64,000 bases of DNA from positions 7,272,830-7,336,829 of the forward strand of contig JACSVZ010000022.1 in NCBI GenBank assembly GCA_014706295.1, read 5' to 3'. The position numbers and the translations under genes are program-made. Positions 1-12,210 of the stretch are shown here, in pieces. Origin of the DNA: Lycocorax pyrrhopterus obiensis (Eukaryota > Chordata > Aves > Passeriformes > Paradisaeidae). The notes under the pieces are model-generated. The model had not been told where the DNA came from and made no database searches. It was given only the letters and a program-made list of their open reading frames with translations. Numbering within the stretch: position 1 is the first letter of the stretch; each line of letters starts with the position of its first letter.

Positions 1-1140
1 AAGGGGGAACATTGAGGCTTTTTGTCAATTACCGATTATTGAATCATTGCTGGTTTTGTAGGGCCCACGTAAGTACAGTCCAGGTACTTTGCAGGTAGAG
101 ATGTGGTGCTAAAAGGATTAACATTTTAAATACAAGGGTCAGTCTCTTCAGCCCTCTGGGTATGAACTAGAGGTGATGCTCAATTCCTTGTTAGGAGGGG
201 AAAACTGCCTGGCAGGAAAGAATTATCTGTCTCAAATTATCACACAAATATCTTTAAGTCTGAGCTTCATTCTAAAAGCATTCACTGGTCTCTCATTTCA
301 CTGCCTCACTGTACAAGTGCTCTTGTGAGCCAGTGTTGCAGGACCAAGTTTTTCTCAGCTGTAATAAAGCCGAAAGGAAGATGGACACCTTCTCTTGTGT
401 GTATTTCTGGCAGCGTGCTTGTGGGTGTAGGCACGGTGCTGGGAGCAATGCCTGCTCTACAGGGAGCTTTATTTATTGCCAGTGCTGGGACTAGAACCGA
501 GCCTTCCTAAAGGTGACTAATTTTTTTGTCTTTAATACATGATACTTCAATTGAACAGTTGTGATGTTAAGCGTGTGCTTTGCTAAATTTGGGCCTTCTT
601 TCTGGAAAGGGAACTATTCTTAAGTTTTTGGTACGTGAAGAGCATTTCCCATTAGATCATAAATTATTTACGTTCAGGCCTAGCGAAATCCCCTCTGATT
701 TAGAGTGATGTATAGGAGAGTCAGACCTATAAACTTAGTTTGAATAATTCTTCTGGTAGATCTGGAAATATTTAAACTCATTCTTTTTTTATATAGTGCT
801 GTAAATTTAAAGAATTTAATTTTTGAAAAAACTTCTTCCTTGTGCTCTGTCATATAACTTGACTGTCAGGGATTGGACCCATAAGCACCCATTGCAACAT
901 TTGCATGGCACATGTCATCATCTGAGAGGGATGAGTTTGGCATGGATCTTATATCAAACCATAAAGAAATTGCAGGGGGACAGAGCCAAGTGATGGCTTT
1001 GGCACAGTCAAAGTACAACTGAGGATGTTGTGTGCTGGATGCACAACTGAGAGGACAGGGTCATTTGTCATTAATTCATTCCTGTCTGTATTGTTTGGCT
1101 CCATCCTGTCAAGTGTTGTGGGTGTAATGTCTTCTAGAGC

Positions 1141-1190
1141 AAAGTGTTTATCTCTCTGAGCCTCAGTTTCTCACAAATGAAATGGGCATG
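1141..1190 (+). repeat. MIR-like / CORE-SINE fragment
   Basis: The core CTCTGAGCCTCAGTTTC followed by a tract ending in AAATGGGC resembles the conserved centre of MIR-type, tRNA-derived SINEs, where a 'CTCTGAGCCTCAGTTTCCTCATCTGTAAAATGGG'-like block is typical. Only about 50 bases are recognisable and no tRNA-like head is visible, so this is an old, truncated copy. A chance match is possible but unlikely for the 17-base core. Confidence 0.45.
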
Positions 1191-2937
1191 CCCTTGCCCT
1201 GACCATTGTGGAGCTCTGAAATTGTTAGAAGGAAAATATTGCACCCTAAATCAAGCATTCACAACCCCTCCGAGTCCCGAGGGCTAACAGGAGGTCCCCA
1301 GTCCCTCACAGCCGGATGTCACACCTTTGGAAGGAGGCAGCACTGCCTCTCCCAGGCTGTTGGCTGAACCACGGCGCAGGCATACAGGATGGGAGGTGTC
1401 AGGTTGGAAGAACTTGAAAAGAAGTGGGAATGAAAGGTGCTGTGGTTTGCTCCTGTGTGTGCACATGGATCAGTCTCGGTGCGTCTCTTGGGTTTCGAGG
1501 GCGTGTAGAGCTCTGCAGCTTCCACGTTATTTGTGGTGTCAGGGCTATGCCAAGAGTCAAAATAGGCTTTTCTGCTTGGAAGGCATCCCAGTGTGGCAAT
1601 ACCAGCATAAGATGAATAATACAGTAATTCTTTATCTTGAAGGCTGAAAGGGAATTGTAAACAAAGACAGAAGTGGGAATTCACGTAGAGTTATCGAATC
1701 TAACTCACTGGAGCATCAGTACCTCAGTTATAGAACAAGGTGATGAAACAAAGCCATTTTTTCATTAAAGATTTCTTTTATCAATGACTATTCCAACAGA
1801 AGTTAATAAAAGAAAGTTAAAGAAAATTTTAAAAATTGTTTTGTGCATCTCTATACAGTTCTCAAGCGCATAGATGAGCTAACTCTGGGTTTTGAACAGT
1901 GGTGAGTGACTTTCTGTGGGATCTGGGTGTTTTGGGAATGTAATTTAGGCTTTTAAATCACTCCTATAGTTTAAAATCTGTTCCTTTTCCATAGAGTTAA
2001 ATGAGATATGAGCTGCACATACCTTTTTTTCTGGGGGACTTTCCAAGTTTTTACATCTTACAACATTTACTGTAGCATCACAAAGAAGTAGAGAAGGCTT
2101 CAGGAGCCTTAAAAGAGCCAGATAATTTGCAGTCTCTTGTTTCTAAGCAGAGTTTTGCTATGACCTATCACCAGGTTTTGCATGCTGATCAATACATGGT
2201 GTTCCCCCATCACTTAAGGGCAAAGAGTTGCCTCACTCAGATCTTGGCAAGCTGCTCTCTGTTTTGGCTTTTCCTCCCAGTACAGTGACAGGAAGGCAGG
2301 TGCACTGAACTTCTTCAGTGAAGAAGCAGAGGATGCTGCAGCATCAAATTTCCCCTTGACCCACCTTTCAGATGCCCAAGTTCGGACCTGTGCTGCTTCA
2401 CATCCTCCCGATGACACAGATGGCAGGATAGAGCCAATCGGAAGCACTTGATAACAAAATGGCAATTCATTTTGCAATTCCTTCAGCATTCATGCTAACA
2501 ATACTGGTCCTGATGGGCTCCTTGGGTATGAATGTAGCTTTCAATATGCAATTCCACAGGAATTACACCACTGCTCGGCTCTCATTAAGTCTGCTTTATT
2601 GTAAAGTGTTGCTGAGAAATCCTCCCATTACTGATACAGGACAACTGCTTCTCTTCAAAGAACTGCCTGATTTCCAAAAGCTCCTGTGTGTGTATCTGCA
2701 GGATTTTTTTAATAGTCTCTTTACTGTGCATTATCTCACTTTGTTTATATATTGGACGATAATGTGATGTGTTTAAGTATGTAAATTGCTGTAATGTGAG
2801 GAAATGAGATGTTAAAAATAGCTATGGAGCGCTGAAGAGAGCAGGGTGGGGTAAGGTGGCCAGTGTGGGAGGAGATGCTTTTGGATCCAGGATTTTACTC
2901 TCCATCTTTTTAGGGAAGCTAAATCCTCCCTGAAGTT

Positions 2938-2980
2938 AAAAAAACCAAACAAACAAACCAAAAAAAAACCAAAAAAGAAA
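2938..2980. repeat. A-rich simple repeat (CAAA-type)
   Basis: The tract runs through AACAAACAAACC units into A-runs broken by CC. It may be a decayed poly-A tail of a retroposed element, but no such element is recognisable next to it. Confidence 0.7.
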
Positions 2981-5434
2981 TCTGGTTACAAGGCACCCCC
3001 TTCTGCAGGTAAAACAGGTTTTATCTGCTTACTGTGGGGAAAAAGCTGGTCTGCAACAAGGATAACCACTGCCCCCACCCCCAGCAGCACTCTAATCCAC
3101 TCTCTAGAGAAGTAACTGGCACTCATTTTCTCTATCCACCTGATTTAAGCCAGAAGTTGGTGATCCTCAACTGAACCATGAAGGGAGGCACTGATTTACC
3201 TGCCAGATACCCACATTTTGTCCACTGTTGATAGCATCAAGTCTTAAAGCCCTGGACCTGTGGCTGAGCTACATGCACAGCAGCTTGGAGAGTTTGAGTA
3301 CAAGCTCAGCTCCTAACTCTATTAAACCCTACTTTTAGGGTCTATGTACACTCTTTCCATCTACTCTTTGCAAAAGCTCTGGGCAAAAGCAGTTGTATCA
3401 GAGTTATGAGGTGGTTTAAATAACAAGACTCTTGTACAGGGAGTTTGAGGAGGACTTAGAAAAGGCAGAGAATTCATTCAGCGGTGTTTGAGTAGGTAAC
3501 AGTTTGATGCCAAATTAGTGAAAACAACAACAAAAATACTTTTCCCAACTCCTGTTTCTAGGCAGCCTGTCCTCACTGCCATAGGAAGTGATGTGACCTT
3601 TGATGCCTGTCCAACCCTCATTTCCAACACCTAAACCCCAAGTGTGTTAACTTGACTCTGTCTCATTGATCACTTTCCCTGCAGTTGCCTGTGGAGTCTG
3701 AGGAGATTTATCATCTTTTAGTCATGTGCTGAAGCTCGTCTTCACACAGATGATCTCCAACACTGGTGCCGAAAGTGGCCACCACCCACACCTCCCTGGC
3801 CCTTCCCTCTTTTCCTGGGTTCCTTTATCACACGGCAGGGTAACAAGGGGTGTGCAGGGCCCAACAGGAGGGTTGGTCAGTGCTGCCAGACTCTCATACA
3901 GAGGCAGCCCCTTTCCTCTGTATCACCTCAGACATCACCCAAACACTACCTTCACCAGTGGGCTCAGAGAAATGCTGGTGGTGGCTGTAAATGTCCCTTA
4001 ATGCTGGCAGCCATGGGGCTGTGACTGCTGTCTCTGCTGTTAGCCTCCCATGATTTCACAGAAGAGCAAAGCTGTTCCCATAAGAGAGAACCTCCCAGTT
4101 GCAGCTTTTGGCAGTGACATGGTGGTAATTGATGGGTATACATGCCATGAGGTTGTGTTTGGACTGTTGTGCGCTTGTTTTGGAGCGCTGGGAAGCATCT
4201 GTACCTGGCCTGCAGCCCCAGAGGATTGGCCTGAGAGCCCTGATGATCAGAACACGTTGCCTACTGGCAGTGTGGCATTAAAATCAGTTCTAGTGAAGCG
4301 TTCTCTGTCGCCTCTTGGGATTTGCCTGTCACACCAAACCCTGCTCCATCCAGCTGGGATGAAGCCTGGGGATGAACATGGCAGAGACAGTGAGGTCCCT
4401 GTGTCCCACTGCTGGGCTGCTGATTACCATATTAATGCGCAGGGTCCCAGCTGAGTGCTGGGCAAAGGACAGTACATCTTTAATTGGAAATATAAAGGAC
4501 TGCTCATGGCCCAGCTTGAACTGGGAGGATTTATGTCTCTCCCCCTAGATGGGATTGAAGGGAACGGGATGATTCACGGAGCGGTGTGCACGTCTCCTGA
4601 TTTACTGCCCATCATTTACATTCCACTAAAGTCAATCAGTGCAGAAGGTCATTCTCAACCTGAATTTTTTCACGTTAAATCTTTCCTGTCCCAGACTTAC
4701 AGTAAGGCCAGGAAAGACTCTTGGCAACCCAAGCTGGCTTTGAGGTTGTTAATTTTAATTCTCTGATTAGGAGAAAGGAGACTGCAAAAACAAAAGAAAA
4801 CCAGAAAATGCTTGTGTGTCCACTGATGGAGTCTGTACACGTGATAAACTCAGCAGACTCAACAAATGGCTGGTTCCTTTCTATTAAATCTGTACTTGCA
4901 TTTTTGTCATGATGCTGATTAATTCCTTATGCTCTGGGTCAGCAAAGATAGTTCTGCCAACCCTGCCTGAGTGGTGAATTTGGTTGTTTGCCTGGAAGTC
5001 TAGAAGTGGTGGGAAGTATCTAAACTTCCCACCCTCCAAATGGTGTTTTGGACAGCAGTAACCTGAACATACTCAGCACACTGAAGCCATTCTAACATTT
5101 TAAAAATGAATCATCTGCCAATGAGTTATGAGTCTACTTGCAGCATACTGGCAAATTGTAATAGAAAATTAGGACCAGACTTATGTTATTGGATGTGCAG
5201 TTTCCAAATCACAAGTGCAACTCAACCTGCAAGCTTGGAAATGGCTTTAAAATGGTTTTATACAGCTGAACACGATGCCTGTTGATTTGCTCGTGCAATC
5301 TTCTGACATTGCATGGGTTTTGACAAGTTCACGTTTAGCCCTGAATTCTTACTCAAACATTTTATTATAAAATGCTTATGATAGATGGTGTTTGGTTTTG
5401 TAAAATTTTGAATAAATAGGAGCTGAATTCATGT

Positions 5435-5600
5435 AATCATAGAACTATTTAGGTTGGAAAAAATATTTTAGAGTTCGTCAAGTCCAACCATTAATGTAGC
5501 ATTACCAAGCTCACCACTTTTCCATACCTCCAGGGATGGTGACTCAACCACTTTGCTGGGCAGCCTGTTCCAGTGCTTGAATTGTGACCTATTGGCTTGA
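5435..5600 (-). mobile_element. CR1: CR1 LINE, 3' end fragment (old copy)
   Basis: On the plus strand the block starts with ATCATAGAACTATTTAGGTT, the reverse complement of the CR1 3' tail. It continues with the typical 'caagtccaacc', 'acctccagggatggtgactc' and 'gggcagcctgttccagtgc' words of avian CR1. The element therefore lies on the minus strand and is truncated at its 5' side after about 165 bases. Substitutions and small deletions show it is older than the copy at 51.9 kb. No reverse-transcriptase sequence remains. Confidence 0.88.
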
Positions 5601-8600
5601 TTCTTCTTGTAATCTGGTTCTGAGCAAATAACACAAAATAATATGAACATCACTCTGAATTAGAAAGTGAAATTTCAATTAAAGTTGAAGAATATATAAA
5701 TAAAAGTACTCTTGTGGTGTAAAAAAGTACTCAATGGTGGACCATTGTTTGTTATAGTAGAAGAGCAAGTAATTTGGAACTTAGGCTTTATAATGTATTT
5801 TGTGATATGTAAAGAGGGAATCTTTATCAGAAAAAGACATCTCAACTTCTTCAGCTGTTCTATTCTTTTCAAGTTTTGAGATTTTGAGAAATTATTAATA
5901 AAATCTATGGCTGGTGATTTCTCTCTAAAGGAGGCAATCAGGCTGGACATTCCTCAGCAGTCAAACTGGTCAGTGTGGTGGTGTAGAGCCTGTGCTGTGT
6001 TCTGCAAAAAAAAACCTGATGAAGTCACGTAACTCACACACAAAATGCAAGATCAGTAATTGTGTGTAAATTGTAGAACTAAATAACAGTTTTAAACATA
6101 AGCTATACCAGGTTTGTGTAGGTTGGCTGGGGTGTGCCTGGTTTATTTAGCAAATGCTGTGGTTTGACTTCCACGGGATTATAGAAGTATGTGACTTTTA
6201 AGAGTATAATTGGCTTTCTTCATTGGGATATGCTGGTGAAGAGCTTGTTGCCCTAATTAGGCAGCCTTCCTGATTAACTCCTGAGAGCAGCTTATTGGTG
6301 ACCTAAGCCACTTAAACACTTCAGGGGATTATTGCAGCTTAACTGTGTTAGGGTCATCCTAAAGTCTTTACTGATATCTCTAAACTGTTTAGAGCTGCAG
6401 AGCTCACCTGCTTGTTATAGCTGTACCTGGACAATAAAAAGCCATTCAATAGATCATGCAATAAAAGCAAATCAGGAAGTGTGCAGTTACCTGTGGCAGC
6501 AGGTTGCTTTTTGAAGTGGTGTATCTGCACTGCAACGTTAATGAGAAGTCTCAGAGATGACCATTCATATCTCTTAATCAAAAATTGAGTCAAAGGGTTC
6601 TTGGTCCAAATTCCATCTGGTGTTCATTACATGATGTTGCAGCTGCTCCACAGAAGCATCTCTGGTTCTTCTGTTATTCTGTAATATCCTGACCTCACAG
6701 CTTTCTCTGCAAGTATCTCTGGGTTTGTGACAGCAGCTGAAACGTGTTGAAGCTCGTGTAAAGTGGACTATGTGCTTTCTTAAATTCTCTACCAAATTGC
6801 TCAAATTCTGAGCATCTGTTAACAGCAACAAAGAAGGTGATGTTTCTCCACGACCCCTGACAATCTTTTTTGATGGGATTTGTGTAGGGATTTTTTAAAT
6901 TTTCCTTAAAGGATTTCGTGGTGGTGGGATAAGTCTCCTGGGGTGGGAGGGAGGAGGTTACGTTGGCCATAGGGACTACAGACCACGTCTACCCATGGGG
7001 TGAGGTTCCTGAGGGTGCCCCTCCAGGCCTTGTTCTCAGCTGCCTGTTCCACCTTTATGTTGGATTCAGGGTATTCTCAAGGTCTTAGCAGATCGCTGAT
7101 AATTAAACTTCCCTGGCCTAACTTTATGCATATTTTATATATGAAATTGAACTATTTGTACTTTTTTAATGTGAGTATAATTATGTGTCTTGGCTGTGGG
7201 AAGGGTTGCCCTTTTTTTCTCTTCTGTGCAGGGATTATTCACATTTGCATAGAATCTCTTAGTGAAGTAAAAGCTAATTCATCAGGCCAGCGTTATGTGC
7301 TGCACTAATGCAATTTGTCTCTTGGAGGAGACTGGAGACAAGACTGTTCTTGTTGCTGGGGGTCACTAGAGATCTTGTACAGTTAGCACAAAAATCCATT
7401 CAGAACAAAACTCAAACCTAGATTTTATTTAATTTTTATCCCCCCAGATTGCCTATGACTATCTAGTTTTCATTTATAGAATAAAATAAACAAATCCCAC
7501 TGCCTGATGTTTACACGATGCACAGAGTGCCTGGGTCTTGCTGGCCTAAGCATAATTATAACCAAGTTATGCTTGTGTTTTGTCTATTTTGAGCCCAATC
7601 TGTTTTTGTCAGGGCCTGTGCTCTCTCATTTATTTTTACATATAAAAATGCTATTGCACAGTAGTCTGAACTATTTTGGTAGTGATACCCTGTTTCCTCT
7701 CCATACAAATTTGTCTACGGACCATCGTGGTGCGGGTTTCATCAGTTTCTTTGCAGAAGACATAAATATTATTTTGTAATTACATGCAACCATGATCTCA
7801 AAGCTTTCAGTCTGTTTGGATAATGGCTGTAACCTGGGCCAATCTACACTCTAGACGGTTTTTTGTCATCTTTGTATGTGAAAGATGAGAGAAATATAAA
7901 ATAAAAATTATGAAATATCAAAACTAGAAGGTGAAGCAGTAAAAGGAATCTTAAACTTTTATCTCAGTGAAACTCTAATGCTAGTTTATTTTTCAACCCA
8001 TTGTAATAAGCCTATATAAAGAATTTGAAAGTGAAAGCAGATCCACAGAGTAGCTGCCTGTAATTTACCTGAGATCAGGTATATAGAGACTACAAATCCT
8101 TTGGTGTTTATGAAAGCTGTAAAATTAACACACATTAGCCTTTCATATCAAAATTAAGTAGTTATGGTTGCAATTTCTATTTTTACTCTCATGCTGTGTT
8201 TCATTTTGATTCTGTGCCAATGGGCTTCCAAAAATCTGGAAGTGTTGTAGTGATCTTCATTATTTGGTAATTTCTGCTGCATAAATATACCCACATCTTT
8301 CATCCACAGTAAAATAATGCAGCTGAAGGACTGAAAAGACAAATTAGAAAACAGGTTTTCCCCAGGATGAATGTGGAGGCATTTTCAATCTCACTTATTT
8401 GCCTTGCGTGGCTGTGGTGCTGCAAGGGTTGCATGGCCACTTAGCTAAAGATTTGGAGTGGATTGAAGTCCTGATGTCAACTGGGAATGGTGACTTTTGG
8501 CACCAAATGGCTGTGCCCAAAGGCTCTTGATTCTTCTTGGCTCTGCACACATCAGGAACCACAGAGACAGTGGTTCATCCACAGTAATGTGAAGAAAGTT

Positions 8601-10777
8601 ATCACAAATCTCTTCTAGAAAATTGCTTCTCCATTGATTTACTCTACAGTGCAAACTAAAAAAGAAACTTCCATGAAATATGCATTCACATGAGAACTGC
8701 TGTTTGATCCTGAATTACTCCATAATGTCAACTTCTGGCTACTATTTTAAGGAGAAAAGTGTAATCTTTAAGTATCAGTGTTAATTCCTCATTATTAATG
8801 TGATCTCCCTTTTAAGATGATTCTGGAATGAAGCATCTCCTTTTCTCCTCATCAGAAGTGCGAAGTGTGTATGAAGTGAGCTATTTTGGGGTTGGCTATG
8901 GATTAAAATTCAGAAGAGTGGTTATTAGCTTTTGATATTTTCTTGGAAGTTGATGCTGTTCTTCCCCATTCCCCTTCCCTGAAGGTTGTAGAGAGTGCTG
9001 TGCTTAGCAGAATAATAAAAATAAAATAAACACCTGCCCCAAGATTGGTTCTACGATTGGTATCACAGCAAAATAGGGGGGAAAAATCCTAATAAAGTGC
9101 TCTTTAATCTGTCAGATGTGCAAGTTTGAGACAAAAAGCAGAAATGTGGTCTGTAGGGTCACCTTATACAAGGTGTCTGTTATGAAACCCAAGTTGTTTT
9201 TGAGAAGGACTGGACAGCCACTCGTTCTCGAAGGAATTGGCAGCTTTTCACATGGATGCAAACTTGCAAAAGGTGCTCTGTGAGGATGTCATGTGTGCAA
9301 AGACAGATCCACAACCCTGTGGACCTGTTCTTCAGTTCTGCAAAGTGGGAACAATGACATATTCCTGTTCCACAGAACGATGGTAGTTTTTGAGGCACTT
9401 GTAACTATTTAAGGACATAAAATTCTCATTAAATGAATCAAAAAAAGGCAAAATAATTGCAAACATTAATGAGACCAAATATACTTTAAAAGTATTGTTC
9501 AGCTAAGAAAGTGCAAATATTTTGCTGTGGAGTGCTGGACCCTGGAACTGCTGTGTAAGAGAGTATTAGCTATGTCTTTGGTTTATGGTTCAAGACCACC
9601 CAGTGAGCTACTGGTAAGTGGGGAATGAGTTGCAGAAGTCTCATTTCTGAAGGCTGTTCTATATCTTGCTTTGTCTCTGTGTGGTCACCTATACTTGTGT
9701 AAATAGAGTAATGAGCTACATCCCCTTTGCCAAGGAGTTGTAGGACAGGATGCAAGCAGCAAAGAATTGGTCCCTCTATGCCATTCCAGACAACTCCCAA
9801 CGTCCTTCTGGCCATGTCCACCCTACAAGGACAATGTTTTCCTTCTTTTGCCTTTCCTTATTTCCCTCTCTCGTGTTTCTCCATTTTCTGTGCGCTGCAG
9901 CAGACCAGTGTGAACAGCTGTAACCACAGGGAAAGCATAAAGCTGGCTATTACTGTCAGCTGAAATCTCAGATCTGACCACATCTCTTTGCTAGGTATGT
10001 AAGGAAATCCACCTTAGGTTTGAACAGAGCTCTAGGGTCAGCATTCCAGTGCATTCAGCTTGGCTATTTCTCAGGGCACGGCAATTGCATGGGGAGAGCA
10101 CGTGCTGTGTTGACTACAGTACAGAGTGCCAGAAAAGTGCAGCTAGACCACCTTACTGGCACAGGAAGTAACTGCAGTTTGAGTAATGATTTCTCTTGTT
10201 GAATTAGAAAAGACACTATTATGGATGCATCCAATCAGGGATAAAACCTAAGGCAAATTATCTAAAACCAGCATAATTTTTTTCTTTGGCATTGGCTCCA
10301 TTTTTGTTTAGGTACAAGATTTCTTCAGATCAGCTTAATCCTTTGACTGTGTATCATGCACTTACGGAGTCATATAGAGAAATCCAGAACTGTTAAGAAT
10401 CTCCTCCCCAAATTTTCTCTCTCCTTTCTCACACAGGCCCATATCCCTGCCCACTTACAATTTGTGAGCAATCTTTCCTAATGCAGTCTCCACTCTAACA
10501 ATAAATGAATTTGGTGTTTATTCAATTTCTATCAAGCAACTTTGTTTCTCTGCGTCGTGCCCATCCTCTCTGCTGTTCTGTATTTCTACATCTTCCTTAA
10601 ACATGATGACTTGCATTTGGCCGTGCCAAGGGGTAAGTTTAATCTGTCCCATGCTCCTGTGTGTGCCAGTTAGTTGTCAAACTCTTGAAGCAGAATTGTC
10701 CTGTGATAACATTTCAGCTACGTGTTCAAATAAAGTCACGTGTTCTTGAGTGAGCAACACTGACTCTGTCATACAGG

Positions 10778-10815
10778 CTTTTTCGCTTTTTTTCTCTCTT
10801 TTTTTTTTTTTCTTT
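10778..10815. repeat. T-rich tract
   Basis: A pyrimidine run contains ten or more consecutive T residues with a few C interruptions, followed by TTTAG. It is a simple low-complexity tract. Confidence 0.8.
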
Positions 10816-12172
10816 AGATGAGGACCACTTTATAATTTTTTGTGGTGCAGAGAGCTGTGGTGCAAGCACACAGTAGTCAGCTCATCCCCTTATTTGAGGG
10901 CTGCTTTTCCATGCACTGCTTTGATCCTTTACAGTCTCAGTGCAAACACGTCAAATGGAAGAGTCCTTAACAGTGAAAAATCACAGTTTCGATTGGAGCT
11001 GAATCGTATAGATCAGCCGTCAGTATCCGGGGAGGATGAGGTGCTGCAGTTCAATAAGCAGTGGAGGTACACATGACCCTGGCATGGGATGCCCATCCAT
11101 CACTGGGTGATTGATATGAGACCCAGAGGTGCCTTGTAGAGTAAAAGACCCCCCAATAAAAAGGTTTGAATTCCTTACGGGATAGCTTGGAATAAAAGAG
11201 TTGTCTCTGCTGTTCGCAAACAGCTTTTCAGATTATGGTCTTGCCATAATATAGAATATACCAGGGAGAAGCAATCCCTGCATGAGCCTTCCTAGACAGC
11301 AGTTTTAAGCCGTGTATTTCATGATCTTGAAGTTAAAATTACAAATGGTGTTCGTAGATAATGTTCAATGTCACTCTCCTTGGCTCATCTTGTCTTTGAC
11401 TAAAGAACCTGAGAATATGGTGAAATATGCAAAACACGAGAGTACAAAAGCAGTGTGATGTTCTCTTGATGTGAAGAAAAACTGATGGATCTGGTTATGA
11501 AGAAGTTTTGACTGAAATGCAGTAAAAACATGAGGGGTGGACAGCCTGGTAAGGAGCGCAAGTCTAAGGATATAATTCTCATCTTGGCCAGAGGGGCAGG
11601 CATTTTCTCTGCAAAATATGCAAAAGAACAATGTATTTCTTTAGATTTCATCCTCTAGGTGACTGCAGAATTTAAAGCAATAAAATTCCCTGGGGGACAA
11701 AATCTGTGCATCTCTATATCTCTCCAATGTGATTTTAGTCAAAATGCCGGTTTTTTCTTCATTTTGTAAATAATGAAAACAGTGATGTGTGTCCAGTTAC
11801 ATTTAATTATATCTCTAAATACAGTGAGCTAAATTAGTCACTGATGCAGATACGCCTCTTCTTGGGCTTGGAATTTTGTTTTTGGAATTAATTGGCCAAT
11901 GTAATTCTTTTGCCAAATCTTCTATTTCCTGTCCTACCAAAACTCTGGGGGGCCCAAGTGTTTTGCTCTGAACATCAAACAGAGGTGCATTGCCAGAAAA
12001 GACATCATGGGAGGTTAATATTTGTGGGGATTAAGGTACATTTCATCACTTGAAGTCAGAGGGCTGATTTCAAGGTCTTGTCTTGTTTTATTGGCCATAG
12101 GATCATGGCTTTGGACACACTCCTTGCAGATAATAACTAGCAATTATAAACCTTTAAACGTTGTGGGCATGA

Positions 12173-12210
12173 GTTTCTTTTTTTTCCTCTTCTTTTTTTT
12201 TTCATTTCCT
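12173..12210. repeat. T/C-rich low-complexity tract
   Basis: Runs of T are separated by CC and CTCTTC. This is simple sequence with no associated element recognised. Confidence 0.8.

Larger units (their letters stand above)
1..5434. other. Non-coding DNA, no gene seen
   Basis: This is AT-leaning vertebrate DNA with short chance reading frames only. None of them combines good splice sites with coding-like codon choice or a recognisable protein. Apart from a MIR-like fragment and an A-rich simple repeat, listed separately, nothing stands out. If the minus-strand gene model proposed further right is correct, this stretch lies downstream of its 3' end. Confidence 0.55.

Noticed and set aside
9587..9598. 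GGTTCAAGACC, a perfect tRNA B-box word
   Set aside because: No A box at proper spacing and no cloverleaf can be drawn, so there is no tRNA gene here.
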